Shown here: piece by piece, positions 21,448 through 32,048 of the stretch
Layout of the letters: every line of letters begins with the position of its first letter
Position numbering within the stretch: the first letter of the stretch is position 1
NCBI GenBank assembly: GCA_011037195.1
Contig: JAAEAF010000101.1
Span: forward strand, 186,001-250,000
Direction of reading: 5' to 3'
Source of the DNA: Triatoma infestans
Taxonomy: Eukaryota > Arthropoda > Insecta > Hemiptera > Reduviidae
Length of the DNA: 64,000 nt
Made by a program: the position numbers and the translations under genes
Notes under the pieces: generated by a model
Seen by the model: the letters and a program-made list of their open reading frames with translations, nothing else
The model's database searches: none
Told to the model about the DNA's origin: nothing

Positions 21448-21790
21448 GAAGTTGATCGTAAAGATAAATTTGATCGTAGTAGAATTTGGATGGTATCTGA
21501 AAAAGACAAAGAGAGATAGAATAAGAAATGAAGACATACAGAAAGAAATTAGATATGAAATTGCAAAAAGAAAGTTGAAATTATGTGGTCACTTCAGACG
21601 AAAGCAACCGGAAAATGGCCGGACAGAGAATACGGAAGTGGACTCCCGAAGACAAGGAAGATCAGTCCAAAGATGGGTGGAGGAGACAGAGGAGCAAATG
21701 TCAGATAATGGGCTGCAGGAAGGAGACTGGTTCGGCAGGATGATGTGAAAGGATAATTTCCCAACTCAGTAAAAGTCAGACGCCGAAAAA
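21448..21790 (+). pseudogene. LINE ORF C-terminus and 3' end
   Basis: The frame 21452-21748 reads KKTKRDRIRNEDIQKEIRYE, KLKLCGHFRRK and RWVEETEEQMSDNGLQEGDW. These are the 'DRIRNEDIR / LRWFGHV / RGRP..RW' blocks that close ORF2 in RTE/L1-like elements. Frame jumps occur around 21610-21660, where the neighbouring frame supplies MAGQRIRKWTPEDKE. It ends in AAAAGTAAAAAAAAA. Together with 20345-20884 it is one element interrupted by a solo LTR. Confidence 0.75.
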
Positions 21791-21917
21791 GTAAAAAAAA
21801 ATACATTTTTTTTAGACTATCTTTAGTTTATTTTTTTAAATCATGGATTATCTAATTTAAAAAAAAACTAATAAAAAAAAAATAAGGAAACTTTTTCCTC
21901 ATAAACATCATTCATAT

Positions 21918-22204
21918 TGTAATGGCAAGAGAGAGAAAAACAGGCCCTCTCTGGTACTCTCTGACTTAAGCAGGCTAGAGTGGGAGAACCTGTATATAAG
22001 GTAGTAGAATCTATCTAGATATCTATCTATCAGATTCAACCATACATCGCATCATGTCATATCTCTACTCTCATCTTTTATTCTATAAAATCATTACAAG
22101 TCCAGTGCAGTTTGTATAAACTTATAGCTATATTATAACAATGTCTTCATATCTCGTCTAATTAATCAAACCTAATTTCTCTCCTCATCAACTCCATTAT
22201 AACA
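21918..22204 (+). mobile_element. LTR, family A (copy 3)
   Basis: TGTAATGGCAAGAGAG...CATTATAACA. It contains TCTCTGACTTAAGCAGGCTA, CCTGTATATAAGG, CAACCATACATCGCATC and AAGTCCAGTGCAGTTTG. TTCAT occurs at 21911-21915 and directly after the end at 22205-22209, a likely 5 bp TSD if the true left end is two bases upstream. Confidence 0.8.
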
Positions 22205-22564
22205 TTCATATTCATTAAAAAAAGAAAAAAAAAAAAGAAATTAAACAATGATTAAATTGGATGGATATTTTAAAGATCGATACTTTACTAATAGATTACT
22301 TTGATATTTATTATACAGGAAAAGGTTGTAGAAAAGGGAACACAATTTGAAGGATTAGAGAAAGTACTTTTCATCTGTGAAAAGCATGTTACTACATTCA
22401 ATGGTTTCCGTACTACCAAATCATTTTATAGCAAAATCACTTAAGTGAATTGCATCTTAACTTTTTATCAAATTAAATGGGGCGTACATCATATTAATAA
22501 TAAAAATAACAAATTCATTTATTATATTACATTATTCAATCGTTAATTGTTTAATTGTTAATTG

Positions 22565-22640
22565 TTTTGTGGTTTTTGAGTATTCATACAGAAATATGTT
22601 TTTGTTTTGAGTATTCACCCAGAAATATGTTTTTGTTGAG
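22565..22640. repeat. Short tandem duplication (~38 bp unit)
   Basis: GAGTATTCA.(A/C)CAGAAATATG and TTTTTGTT occur twice in direct succession. Confidence 0.75.
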
Positions 22641-22664
22641 GTTTTATTAGTAAGGAAAAAAAAT

Positions 22665-23285
22665 GTTTTATGGAATGGTCGAATGGCGTGAGCCTGTAAG
22701 TGAAAATTACACGATGCACAAACTTGTTATTCTAATTAGGATAAAGTCTTGTTAATTTTTTCACAAGATTTTTTAAATTTTATTTTATCCAAACTGTGTT
22801 AGTAAGCAAACAAATTTATTTGATCTACACTATTAGAAAATTAATATATTTCCTGTGAGGCATTAAGTTTTTCTTAAGTTTTTGTATAAAGTTTCCAGAC
22901 GGAAGCTTTGTTTCTGACTTCCCAAGATTCTGCTTCACGCTTCTTTTTTTTTTGTTCTTAGTTTTTCTCTTCTTTTAACCAGAAAGAAAGAAAGAAAGAA
23001 AAAAAATAGAAAGAGAGCGAAAATATCCGTGAATTGAAAATGAATAATGATGGTAAGATTGCTGGAGCAGAAATGAAGAAAAGAAGTGTGAAAGTTTGCA
23101 AAGGAAGTGTGGGGGAGGAACTTCTTTTGAGAACAATTCCCACTCATCATACAGTCCAAGAGATGGTAGTAGAAATATGAAAGTAAATCTTACAAGTGTT
23201 TTAGCAAAACTTTCTTTTTTTTTCTTCTTCTTTTAAAGATATATTTTCTGTATTGGTAAACAAGAAAATTACATAGATTTTTTAT
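22665..23285. other. AT-rich DNA, (GAAA)n run
   Basis: A (GAAA)5 microsatellite lies at 22982-23001. Two overlapping minus-strand frames (22935-23159, 22958-23143) are Phe/Ser-rich translations of it. No gene is supported. Confidence 0.5.
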
Positions 23286-23470
23286 TCGGGGTGGTTGTTG
23301 GTGTAGTGGTTATGAGCATGGACTTGTAAGTGGGAGATCGCTAGTTCGAGTCCCGCATATAACTGCTAAATTTTATATTAAAAAAAAAATGTAATTAGTA
23401 AAGTAGGTGCTTCTGCTCCCGACCATGACACCTAATTTGGTATTTGGATGTCAAGCCTGCCTGAATAGAT
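23286..23470 (+). repeat. tRNA-derived SINE (second family)
   Basis: GGTGTAGTGGTTATGAGCAT resembles a tRNA A box, and CTAGTTCGAGTCCCGC a B box, 35-40 bp apart as in a pol III promoter. The T-arm and acceptor stems do not pair well, so this is not a working tRNA. A 100 bp unrelated body (TAGGTGCTTCTGCTCCCGAC) follows. Confidence 0.6.
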
Positions 23471-23699
23471 TATTAATAATTTTTATTTCTATATCCGTAT
23501 TATCCATAATTCCTCCTTTAGGATATTCAGGAGAAATATCCTAGTTATGAAAATAATGCTCCACTTCATAACCTCAAAGAAGCCTACAATTGCCTTGATA
23601 GATATGCTTACTTCAGATGAGGGAATTTGGTATCCAATTAAAGTTAATAAGGTTAACAAGTATGACGCTCCAGAAATCAAAAGATACGTGAAAGAATCT

Positions 23700-23991
23700 G
23701 CGTCTTAAGACAGTGGAATCCATTGTCAGCCATTGCTGTTCATTCTAATATTAGAAAAGGCTATAAGAGTATTATTATATACCAGCTTTAATGGCAAGAT
23801 CTATAATTGATTGAATAAAAAATTTGCCTACACTGATGATAATTTTGTGATTATAGCGAGGGGTAAGGCTAAGCAGTTTAAAAGATTTAGGATTGCATGT
23901 AACGGTTGATAGTGTGCAGCACTAAATTTGCGTAATTAGTGTAATAAATCTAATAGCCTGGCTTAGCTACAATGGAGCCGCCAAACTAATA
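23700..23991 (+). pseudogene. Non-LTR reverse transcriptase remnant (motif C)
   Basis: QPLLFILILEKAIR near 23740 and FAYTDDNFVIIARGKAKQF near 23822-23880 resemble the 'GPLLWNLVLN' and 'YADDNFVLIARGKAK' blocks around the RT active site. Ala is replaced by Thr, but both Asp remain. CAALNL follows, as in R1/Jockey-type elements. Stops interrupt the frame, and the sequence is cut at 23992 by the hAT element. Confidence 0.5.
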
Positions 23992-24838
23992 CAGTGGTCG
24001 GCAAACTTGTCATCCAAAAGAGCCAAATATAAACAATACAAAATTGAAGTTGATTCAAAGAGCCATTTTTTTTTAAACTCAAGCTTTGCTTTAGCAGAGA
24101 CATTTTTATGAAAATAATTAGGTAAAAGTACACTCTCAAGCTTGCCTTTGCTAAATATGTCTTAGTTTAACTAACAGTACGCTAAATAAAACTTATATCA
24201 AACTTATATAAAAATAATATTTTATTAAATAATATAAAAGGTATCCTTAAAAAAACTACAAATACTCCACTAATGTGAACAATGGCCTTGCATATCCTTG
24301 GAAAGTAAGGGTAAGTCAGGTTTGTATGTTGTTTTTAATTTTAGGCACGAATCCAAGTTCTCATCGATAAGCCGATTTTTTAATTTACTCTTGATAAAGT
24401 TCATGCTTGAAAATGATGTTCGCATAAATATGTAGATCCAAATAAGGAAGAACAGCAAACGCTAGTTTCTTCAGTTGATCATATGAGATAGGAATACTAT
24501 TTCAGGTGTTAAAAATCAACATATCTTCCCTCTCCAGATCTTTCAAGCAGACCGCTTGTGCTGTAAATTCACTACAAATAGTTGAAATACATTTCGGTGC
24601 GGCGCAACTCGACGGAGATAATGATACACATGACTGCGAGCGACTATCCGTGCTATTGTTGGTTTCTAAAAATCTGTCTCTTTTCTGTAGACTTGAGTTT
24701 CAAAAATGTTTACTCGGCTCTTACAAAGCAAGTTAATAAATAATATTGCGTGTCTGCACTAAACATTTCGTAAAGGAGCCGCAGGCAAGAAGTCAAAGAG
24801 CCGCATGCGGCTCGCGAGCCGCGTTTTGCCGACCGCTG
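23992..24838 (-). mobile_element. hAT-family DNA transposon remnant
   Basis: The ends CAGTGGTCGGCAAACTTG and (reversed) CAGCGGTCGGCAAAACGC form a ~15 bp terminal inverted repeat of hAT type, followed on both sides by AAGAGCC motifs. The right subterminus holds the palindrome GAGCCGCATGCGGCTC. The flanks AACTAATA and GTTTAATA share only 5 of 8 positions, so the 8 bp TSD has decayed. The 847 bp length shows an internal deletion. Confidence 0.8.
24270..24440 (-). pseudogene. hAT transposase C-terminal fragment
   Basis: The minus strand encodes RTSFSSMNFIKSKLKNRLID, then ENLDSCLKLKTTYKPDLPL. In intact relatives this corresponds to 'EPTFSxMNFIKSKxRSRLTDEHLxxCLRxATTxYxPD', the segment at the end of the hAT dimerisation region. 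Only about 60 residues remain of a ~600 residue transposase; zinc finger and catalytic Asp/Asp/Glu regions are gone. Strand and position inside the CAGTGGTCGG ends tie it to the hAT element. Confidence 0.75.
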
Positions 24839-24844
24839 GTTTAA

Positions 24845-25760
24845 TAGGATTTTTCAAAAAAACCAAATAAATAAATAAATAAGATAGTTAGTGGCTGAAA
24901 AGAAATTAAACAGGAACAAAGGAACATAAATGAAACAAACCAAAACAAACCCCCAAAAAAAGGAAAACTGGGAGCCATCTTTCTAAAAAAAAAATCAAAC
25001 GAAAATTAAATAAATATTAATAACAAAAGAAATTTGAAATTAAAATATCACTTACGAAAACAGCGAACCGTAACAATTATGCTGGTCAAGGTTGAAATGT
25101 ATCTTCGTATTGTAAGAGTTCATTAGAAAGAAAATTCAATAAATAGAAGGAAACTCCATTCTAAATTTTTACCTAATATAAACTGATTTATTCTACGTTT
25201 TATATTTTAAATTTATGTTGTTATCTTATATATTAGCATAGGATTTTCTGAAATTTATCTTATCTTATTATTGCTATTTCATCTTTTTAGTTACTGTTAG
25301 TTACTGTTTAGTTAATGTTATTGTTAGTTCAACTTATTAGAAACTGTTTTTTTTTTTGTTTTGAATTACTTCCTTCTCTTCAAGCAAGTGCAATTATTCA
25401 TTTAATTTTGCATTTTATTATTATGTAAAATGGGCATTGCCCGTATATATAAATAAATACAATACAATATTTCTATTCTGGACCCTAGAAAATATTTTAT
25501 AATTACAACTACAAATAATACAACAATAGGAAAATAATGTCAATGTAATTAAATCTACTTAATACAAGAGAAGAAAAATGGTTCAATTAATCCGAATGAA
25601 ATGGAATTAAATATAATAGAGAAAAAAAATACACAAATAATTTAAAATTCTCTGCTAAATATAGAATATAAACAAAATTATAAATACCATTTTTAGGGAA
25701 GCGGTCTTAATGCCCCACGGAATATCTTTAAAATGAAATTTTCTCGGAAGAAAAATCATT
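24845..25760. other. AT-rich DNA without recognised features
   Basis: (AAAT)n-type runs at 24866-24880 and 25450-25468, and a short GTTAGTTACT duplication at 25290-25330. The minus-strand frame 25655-25858 is the foldback repeat read through, not a gene. Confidence 0.5.
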
Positions 25761-25761
25761 G

Positions 25762-26060
25762 TTTTGGTTAGTTCCGCAAGAGTAAAAGTATCAGAGATAT
25801 GTTCCGTGATATCCTGTTTCCTTTTGTGGACATCGACCGGTTTCGGGCTTCCGTCCATCTTCAGGATAACATTGGCTTTTCACAGAGCATATTCAGTTTA
25901 TACACTGAATTGTGACACTGAGAGTGTATAAACTGAAGTTGCTCTGTGTTATCACACTGTTTTGACAAAAACATCTTGATGATAGGCGAACTCACAAATA
26001 CCGGTCGACGGCCACAAAAAGAAGCAGGTTAATTATCATGGAAAACTTATCTCTGATATC
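25762..26060. repeat. Foldback inverted repeat with hammerhead-like cores
   Basis: Left arm (minus strand) carries TATCCTGAAGATGGACGGAA and CCCGAAACCGGTCGATG. Right arm (plus strand) carries CATCTTGATGATAGGCGAAC and TACCGGTCGACGGCC. Between them TTCAGTTTATACACTG pairs with AGTGTATAAACTGAA at the tip. It has the same architecture as 4921-5199, but the arms have diverged more. Confidence 0.7.
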
Positions 26061-26094
26061 AAGTTTAGTGAAACTTATTGACTGATATCTTTAT

Positions 26095-26434
26095 GAAGGC
26101 AGTAACAGAAAACTAAAAAAAAAACAAATGTTCAGTAAAATCGCCTTTTGCTTGAACCGATTTTCTTCCAAAACACGGAATCGTAGCAACATATTTTTTA
26201 ATAATAGTCAATATTATATAAAATGTATCGAATTTTGTGGTTAACTAAAATACCACATCAGAGGATAGCATAACTCCCATCGCTTCACCGTAAACACTAT
26301 AAAATGAATTTTTCAGGGAAAATGCTTGAAATAAAAAAACATATCAATGGATATGCATAGTTTAAAGAAAATCGTTTCGCTTTTTTCAAGGATATTGCAA
26401 AGAATTGAGAAATCTCTTCAGTAAAATGGAATTA
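26095..26434 (-). repeat. S-element, part left of a LINE insertion
   Basis: AGTAAAATCGCCTTTTGCTT, CACGGAATCGTAGCAACAT, TAAAATGAATTTTTCAGGGA and TTTAAAGAAAATCGTTTCG are one S module, reversed. It continues at 27577 after the LINE. Confidence 0.7.
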
Positions 26435-27480
26435 GCGAAGGGAGCCCTCCTCAGAATCTCTAGGGAGGGCATGGGGGGATGTGGGCTGGGGGATGGGAGG
26501 CGAATGCCTCCTTCTGCAGGCTCCCTCCCCTGGGACTTTCCTAGAGATAGCATGACTAAGAAATATAGCTTCGTTAGGAATTTTTCTACGAAGCTAAGTA
26601 CGAAGAGAGAGTGGAGCGATGGATCCGCCCTGGACAGTATTAGCAAGCATGCCATTAAGTGGTATACAGAAGGGTCTAAGACCCTCGAAGGAACCGGGGC
26701 AGGAGTGTTTGGGCCTAGAATCAAACACTCAGAACCCATGGGCAAGTTTCCTAGCATCTTCCAGGCGGAAATCTACGCTATTGGAAGGTGCGCTCAGTAG
26801 AACCTTGATCGGGGATATCGGAATCAGGAGATAGTTATCCTATCCGACAGTCAGGCGGCCATTAAAGCACTGAGCTCTTATGTACTCAGTTCTAAAATGG
26901 TATGGGATTGCCTAGGCAAACTTAATGAACTAGGCAGGAGCAATAAAGTTACCCTACATTGGGTGCCGGGACATGTCGGCGTGGAAGGTAATGAGGCAGC
27001 TGACGCCCTGGCAAAGGAAGGCGCTGTATCTCCTCTTATTGGGCCAGAGCCCTTTTGTGGAGTCAGTGACCAAGTATTTCTAGAAGAAATCAAGAAGGAG
27101 GAGGTGGCTAAAAGAGCTCGTCTCTGGAACACCATCCCGGGACTGAGGCAGGCCAAGGTCTGTCTGGGCGGTTATAACCAGGGAAAGTCGAAAACCTTCA
27201 TCAGTCTGAGTAAGAATAGGATCCGTATTCTTACGGGATTCCTTTACGGGGCATTGCAGACTCAGGGAGCACCTGAGAAAGCTTGGCCAAGTAGGTGACA
27301 GCATATGCAGATTCTGTGGCGAGGCGGAGGAAACTCCGATACATCTCCTCACGGACTGTGATGCCGTCATTCAAAGAAGATTTAGTAGTCTGGGCCGTTA
27401 CCAGATAGGGGAGGAAGAAATACCTACCGTAGAACCTTCCAGGATCCTGAGATTCCTCAGGGAGTTAAACCTGGAGAGGG
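26435..27480 (+). pseudogene. ORF2 RNase H domain and C-terminus
   Basis: Reading across three frames: WYTEGSKTLEGTGAGVFGP (first catalytic position, Asp changed to Glu), FQAEIYAI (Glu), VILSDSQAAIKAL (Asp), then HWVPGHVGVEGNEAADALAK (His and last Asp). LGPEPFCGVSD-like linker and LWNTIPGLRQAKVCLGGYNQ follow, then CRFCGEAEETPIHLLTDC. Frame breaks occur near 26800 and 27290. RNase H removes RNA template in the element's life cycle. The Asp-to-Glu change and frameshifts indicate a dead copy. It is clearly related to the copy at 11260. Confidence 0.85.
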
Positions 27481-27576
27481 TGCTATAGATGAGCTAGCTC
27501 ATCTTAGGCACCAGAGGGGGTTACAATAGATCAAGAAATATGGTCGCGGTACAGAACTCTTGGAAAAAAAAAAAAA
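26435..27576 (+). mobile_element. 5'-truncated non-LTR retrotransposon (RNase H group, copy 2)
   Basis: It is flanked by AAAATGGAATTA (26423-26434 and 27577-27588, the first A's merging with the tail) and ends in about 14 A's. It contains the end of ORF2 from just before RNase H through the zinc motif, then a 3' UTR with TACAATAGATC and GGTCGCGGT. The tail and TSD are well preserved, so insertion is more recent than the host S-element. Confidence 0.92.
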
Positions 27577-27960
27577 AAAATGGAATTAACGTTGTAGAAT
27601 TTTGAAAAATGGGTGAAGTTATTCACGTCTGTGATTGTATTCACGTTGCCATCTTGATATCCAACTAAACGAACAGCTAGCGCAGCCTAAAATTTTATAC
27701 TTGGCAGCGTCCGATGTCATGTCGTAAGAAGAAGATATTTTACTTGATAACTTCATGTCAGATCTCATGGAGATATTCAAACGAATGTCAAGATTGAACT
27801 TTTTTTTGCAATTTTTGAAGTGTGCTGTTAACACAAATATACAAACCAAATTTTTAAGAAAAAATATATTTCAGATTCAGGGATTTCAAAACGTATATTT
27901 GCGGTTAAAACACGATATTGTTAATTTGACTTTTGATAGCAATAATAACTTTTCCAACAT
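27577..27960 (-). repeat. S-element, part right of a LINE insertion
   Basis: It begins with the second TSD copy and runs through TCAGATCTCATGGAGATATT, a diverged TTTTTGAAGTGTGCTGTTAA, CAGATTCAGGGATTTCAAAA and AACACGATATTGTTAATTTG. The terminal hairpin is lost. Confidence 0.7.
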
Positions 27961-27979
27961 TTCGAACAGAAGATAAAAA

Positions 27980-28350
27980 TGTAAGAAAATTAAATAATAT
28001 AAACCAAAATTAAACGATGGTTTTTCTAAAATATAATATTACATAAATATTGTTAAGCAAATAATTACTTGTGATATTTACAAGAAATTTTAATAGTTTG
28101 TTTAAGAAAATGTAAAGTTTATTTTTTGTAAGCAAGAAATACAAAGTAAATAACCAAGGGTTAGAATATCTTTGGAAAACAAAAATCGCTGACCTTATAA
28201 TATTTCATTCCAGTTAAAATGAAAAATATACTGTAAACAATGTTTTTTTTGTTGTTTCTTCTTTTTATATCAGTCAGCACAGCTGTGTCATCAATTTTAT
28301 TAGAAAAATGAATATTTTCCTTTTGGAATATATTCCCTTAGATTTACTCT
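27980..28350. other. AT-rich DNA without recognised features
   Basis: Nothing beyond short A/T runs was recognised. Confidence 0.5.
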
Positions 28351-28359
28351 TCCTACGAG

Positions 28360-28440
28360 CCACCTACACCGTTTACTGACCGGTGATGAGACCAGCATAG
28401 AGACTGTAATGAGAAAACACTGCCCGGAGATGTTGACTAC
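28360..28440 (+). repeat. Diverged SINE body fragment
   Basis: GAGCCACCTACACC, TTTACTGACCGGTGATGAGA and AACACTGCCCGGAGATG align loosely with the 'GAGCCTCTACAACTCACTGTCC...CACTGTCCGGAGG' body of the 51340 and 39010 SINE copies. Confidence 0.45.
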
Positions 28441-28658
28441 ACCTTCAACACACATAGTACCATACACACAAACCGTATAATCAATTGAGATGAGCCAATA
28501 GCAGAGTGAATTGGAGTTCAGAGTAAGATATGTATGATTTCAGAGTAACTTTTGTAATATCTGTTGTTTTCCTCCGTGGAACATCTTTTTTTTTTCCTTT
28601 ATGTCACACTATCATATACTCGTAGATAAGTGTGTAGAAAATTAAGAGTTTTAAGTAT

Positions 28659-28972
28659 ATGAAAACAAGAATTAGTTGGCTTCTTGACCAATTCAAGGTA
28701 AAAACAAAAACCAAAAAAGTAATTTTGTAATTGTTTTTTAATAATTAACAAGTTCGACGTTTCGACAAACTTTGTTTGCCTTCTTCAGGAACAATACAAA
28801 AATAAATAAAAAAATTATAACATTAAACACAAACAAAAAACCAAAATACATAGGTGCGATTACAGTGGGACTGCTAAATCTGTAATGAAAGGGTGTATTT
28901 TGTAATGCAGAAAGCCAGGAGAAGGGGAGGACCGTTGAATTGGTCGAGAAGCCAATGAATTCTTATTTTCAT
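28659..28972 (-). mobile_element. Small foldback element with hammerhead-like core
   Basis: Terminal inverted repeats of ~36 bp: ATGAAAACAAGAATTAGTTG...GACCAATTCAA at the left and AATTGGTCGAGAAGCCAATG...CTTATTTTCAT at the right. On the minus strand it carries CCTGAAGAAGGCAAACAAAG, then TTTGTCGAAACGTCGAAC. The GCAAAC/GTTTGT arms pair between a CTGAAGA box and a GAAACGTC box. The unit at 8575-8722 is half of the same family. No coding capacity. Confidence 0.75.
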
Positions 28973-29659
28973 ATTACAACTAACGGCCAACAAAGAAAAT
29001 CTTCTGATAGTTTTAAGTATAAAAATAAAATCTGATATACGCATCGAAAACGCAGGTGAACATTGTTTACATTTTCTTTTTAATAAAATTTAACGAAGTA
29101 ATCTCAGCCCGTAATAAAAATGTTTAATTAATAACACAGATTAATGGATTAATAAATATTTTATTCAATTTAATGAACATTAAATTTTTTGTAACATAGA
29201 AGTTGATCATTTGGCCTTTTAATTTTCTAAAAAACTTCCCTGAAATTTATTTTAATCGCATTTTATAATTAAGTATATAGATTAATTACATAAATTTTAA
29301 ATGCGTAATACGTGAATTTAAACTGCTGGGCAAAAGTATTGCATAAAATTTTAAAATGATGCAATTTAAAGTTACAGTCTATTTTTCCAAAGTTACTTTT
29401 TATACATTCGTTGTAAAAAAACTCTGAACGAAAGTGAAATAAGAAGCTGAACCATTTGTTTATGTTTTTAAATGACTAATTCTCTGAAATCTTGAAAATA
29501 CAATAATAATTCTAGTTCTTAACTTTCACTGTTTCTGATGATTTCTCTCTCCTACACAATTTTTGTAGTTTTTTCTTATCAGTTCTGTTTTTTTTTTCGC
29601 TTTTTGTTCTTAACATGCCTCTTCATGGTAATTATTTGGAAGAAATTGCAGTTACTTGT

Positions 29660-29809
29660 GGTGACATTACATGAGGAATGGCTAAATCAAGCAACAGTTG
29701 CTCAGAAACTACGAATGACCCAATCCACTGTCTATAGATTTAGCACGCCATAGGGAGAATGGTAGCTACTCCCGACGGCAAGTTACGTGCCGCCCTAGAA
29801 GTACAATCC
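29660..29809 (+). pseudogene. Tc1 transposase N-terminal helix-turn-helix (split)
   Basis: The frame reads LHEEWLNQATVAQKLRMTQS then TVYRF, a paired-domain-like helix-turn-helix that binds the terminal repeats. RENGSYSRRQVTCRPR follows in the same frame, the basic hinge ('RETG..RR...GRPR') leading to the second DNA-binding subdomain. It breaks at 29810-29822, the first copy of the LINE's target duplication. The rest of the protein lies downstream of the LINE at 32049. Confidence 0.8.
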
Positions 29810-29827
29810 AGACAGATGAGAGCCAAA

Positions 29828-30660
29828 TTCCCCGGAAAACTTCCGACCAATATCATTAACTAGCGTTTTCTCAAAACTCTATGAGAGGATGATACTCCAG
29901 AGGATGCAATACATACTTGACAATCAACAACTGCTTTCTACAAAACAAGCTGGTTTCTCACGCCATCGGGGAACAATCGAGCAGGTAGCTAGACTTTTCC
30001 AAGAGATTAAGGACGGATTCCAACGCAAACTGAGCAGTCTGGCAGTCTTCATAGATTTTCGCACTGCCTTTGACAGGGTCTGGCGTAAAATTCTTCTCAA
30101 GAAATTGTTAACAATGGGTTTTAAAGGGCACTTATATAAAGCCATTTCATCATTTCTTTCACTCATATGAGGAATCATTTCTTCGGAAATATGAGGAATC
30201 CGTATCTCCGTTTAGGCAAACAAAACAAGGACTTCCCCAAGCATCGGCCATTAGCCCAACTCTTTTTAATTTATTGATCAACGATGTGATTGCTGTCTTA
30301 GAGAACACCCCAGGAATCCAGGCCTTACTCTACGCCGATGATTTGTTGTTTTGGGCCTCTAGCAGCAATATTCATGCCCTTGAAGCGACCCTTAATGATG
30401 TCCTGAGTGTTTTAAAGAAATGGGCTGACGATAATGAGATGATGGTTAACCCTGAAAAGTCAGAATTCTAGTTATTTACCCTCTCAACTAAGCAACACTC
30501 ATTGTCACTCAATTATAACGTACATACATTGCCGAGATCTACCTGTACCACATATCTGGGAGTCCTTCTTGATTCAAAGCTGTTGTGGACAAAACACATA
30601 AACTAGCAAAAAACTAAAGGCGAAAAAAGATTAGGCTTACTCAGGAGATTGGCTGGTACG
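29828..30660 (+). pseudogene. Reverse transcriptase domain of the nested LINE
   Basis: It starts in RT block 2 (NFRPISLTSVFSKLYERMIL), then QAGFSRHRGTIEQVARLFQE, motif A FIDFRTAFDRVW with its catalytic Asp, QGLPQASAISPTLFNLLIND (motif B) and motif C LLYADDLLFWASS with both Asp intact. The thumb block TYLGVLLDSKLLWTKHI follows. Frame breaks or stops occur near 30170, 30470 and 30605. RT copies the element RNA at the nicked target. The motif set places it in the Jockey/I superfamily. The preserved YADD suggests fairly recent inactivation. Confidence 0.85.
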
Positions 30661-31995
30661 ACTTGGGGTGCTACGCAGGATGTTCTGACACAGGCGTACA
30701 CATCCTATGTACGACCAGTGATTGAATATGGAGGGGAATTAACTATCACAGCCTCTGAGGCTAGTTTGAAACAAATAGAAAGGACTCAGAATCATGCGTT
30801 GAGGCTTAATACCCGTGGACCCCGTTCCACCCCTATAGCGGCAATGCAAATCCAGACTGGCGTGCTCCCGTTGCCTATAAGAAGAGAGGAAGCTGCCATT
30901 AATCTTTATGAAAGAGTGAAACGTTTGGGAATAGTTTACTGGGACGATTACAGGCCGGCCTGTCAGAGATTAAAGACAGAAATGTTTCACCTTCAAAGCA
31001 GAGGAATTAATCACCAGGTCCTGCCTGGACTTCAAAGAAAGGCTTCTCTTCCCCAAACAAACAACAAACACCTACTCTCTCCATAGAGCCAAGGGATATC
31101 TTCACCTCTTACACATGGTGCGCAAGAATGAAACAACAACATTCTAGCTGAAGGCCGCTGCTCTCGAAACGATACATACTCGTTTCCCAACACCACCCTG
31201 GAAGCACGTTTATACTGATGGCTCTGCCTTAGATGCACGTGGAAATGCTGGCGCAGGTGTTTTACTTCTGACTTCCAGATCGCCGAACCGGTGGGACGTT
31301 TTTCTTCTAATTTTGACGGAGAAGTAAAAGCTGTTCTATTAGCACTAAAAACCCTCCAAAATGAGGCAGTAAAGAAAGCAGTTTTGTTCGTTGACTCACA
31401 AGCAGCCATTCAGGCTTTAACCAGCCTTGTGAGTAGTGAGTCGTACGATGTTTTAGAAGCACAAATCTTATAGGAGAACTTTTGTCCTTGGGTTGGGATA
31501 TTTGCCTGCAGTGGATACCCAGCCATTGTGGTATCCAGGGTAATGAAGAAGCAGACCGTCTTACAAAAACTGGATCGCTAAAAGATCAACCGCAAGCTCC
31601 CCTGGATTACGCGACAACGAAAAGACTCCTACGTCATAAATTTAGCTCCGAGGCGATAGAGAGTTTTGAAAGCCAGGCAGAAGGAAAAAGGTGGAGGGTT
31701 CTGCTTGAACAGGGAGGACGAATTCCCCATAATCTCCCCAGAAACGAATTAGTTGCCTGTTTCAGACTAGCCACTGGACACGATTACCTGCAGGCTCATC
31801 TTGCCCGAATTGGAGTCGTGAACAGCCCTACCTGTATATTGTGTGGCGTTGGGAACATGACTGGCTCTCACCTAGATGAGTGCCAAGCTCTTTTAGACAT
31901 TCAACAACTGCCAATTAGGCAGACTGATAACTATAAGTATCGATCTATTTTATATTGGACTGCTCGAAGTCGAATGGCTGAACGCCAATCATGAC
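30649..31995 (+). pseudogene. Post-RT region, RNase H and C-terminus of the nested LINE
   Basis: 30649-31086 is the post-RT connection (YTSYVRPVIEYGGELTITAS). RNase H follows: VYTDGSALDARGNAGAGV (Asp) near 31207, GEVKAVLLALKTL (Glu), LFVDSQAAIQAL (Asp), then WIPSHCGIQGNEEADRLT (His and Asp) in the frame 31482-31994. All four acidic catalytic residues can be read, but stops at 31084 and 31471 and frame changes break the gene. The C-terminus CILCGVGNMTGSHLDEC is a zinc-knuckle-like motif. This lineage differs from the CACAATAGATC LINEs, lacking their LGPEPFCG linker and 3' motif. Confidence 0.85.
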
Positions 31996-32048
31996 TTGGC
32001 ATTGGAAAAAAAAAAAAAAAAAGAAGACAAAAAAAAGACAGATGAGAG

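Larger units (their letters stand above)
29823..32035 (+). mobile_element. RT/RNase H non-LTR retrotransposon nested in Tc1
   Basis: Bounded by the 13 bp TSD AGACAGATGAGAG (29810-29822 and 32036-32048), and ending in an 18-A run followed by GAAGACAAAAAA. The 2.2 kb insert is 5'-truncated, beginning within the RT domain. Confidence 0.93.

Noticed and set aside
23290..23365. Possible functional tRNA gene
   Set aside because: A- and B-box-like motifs are present, but the acceptor and T stems do not pair and a non-tRNA body follows directly; a tRNA-derived SINE explains it better.
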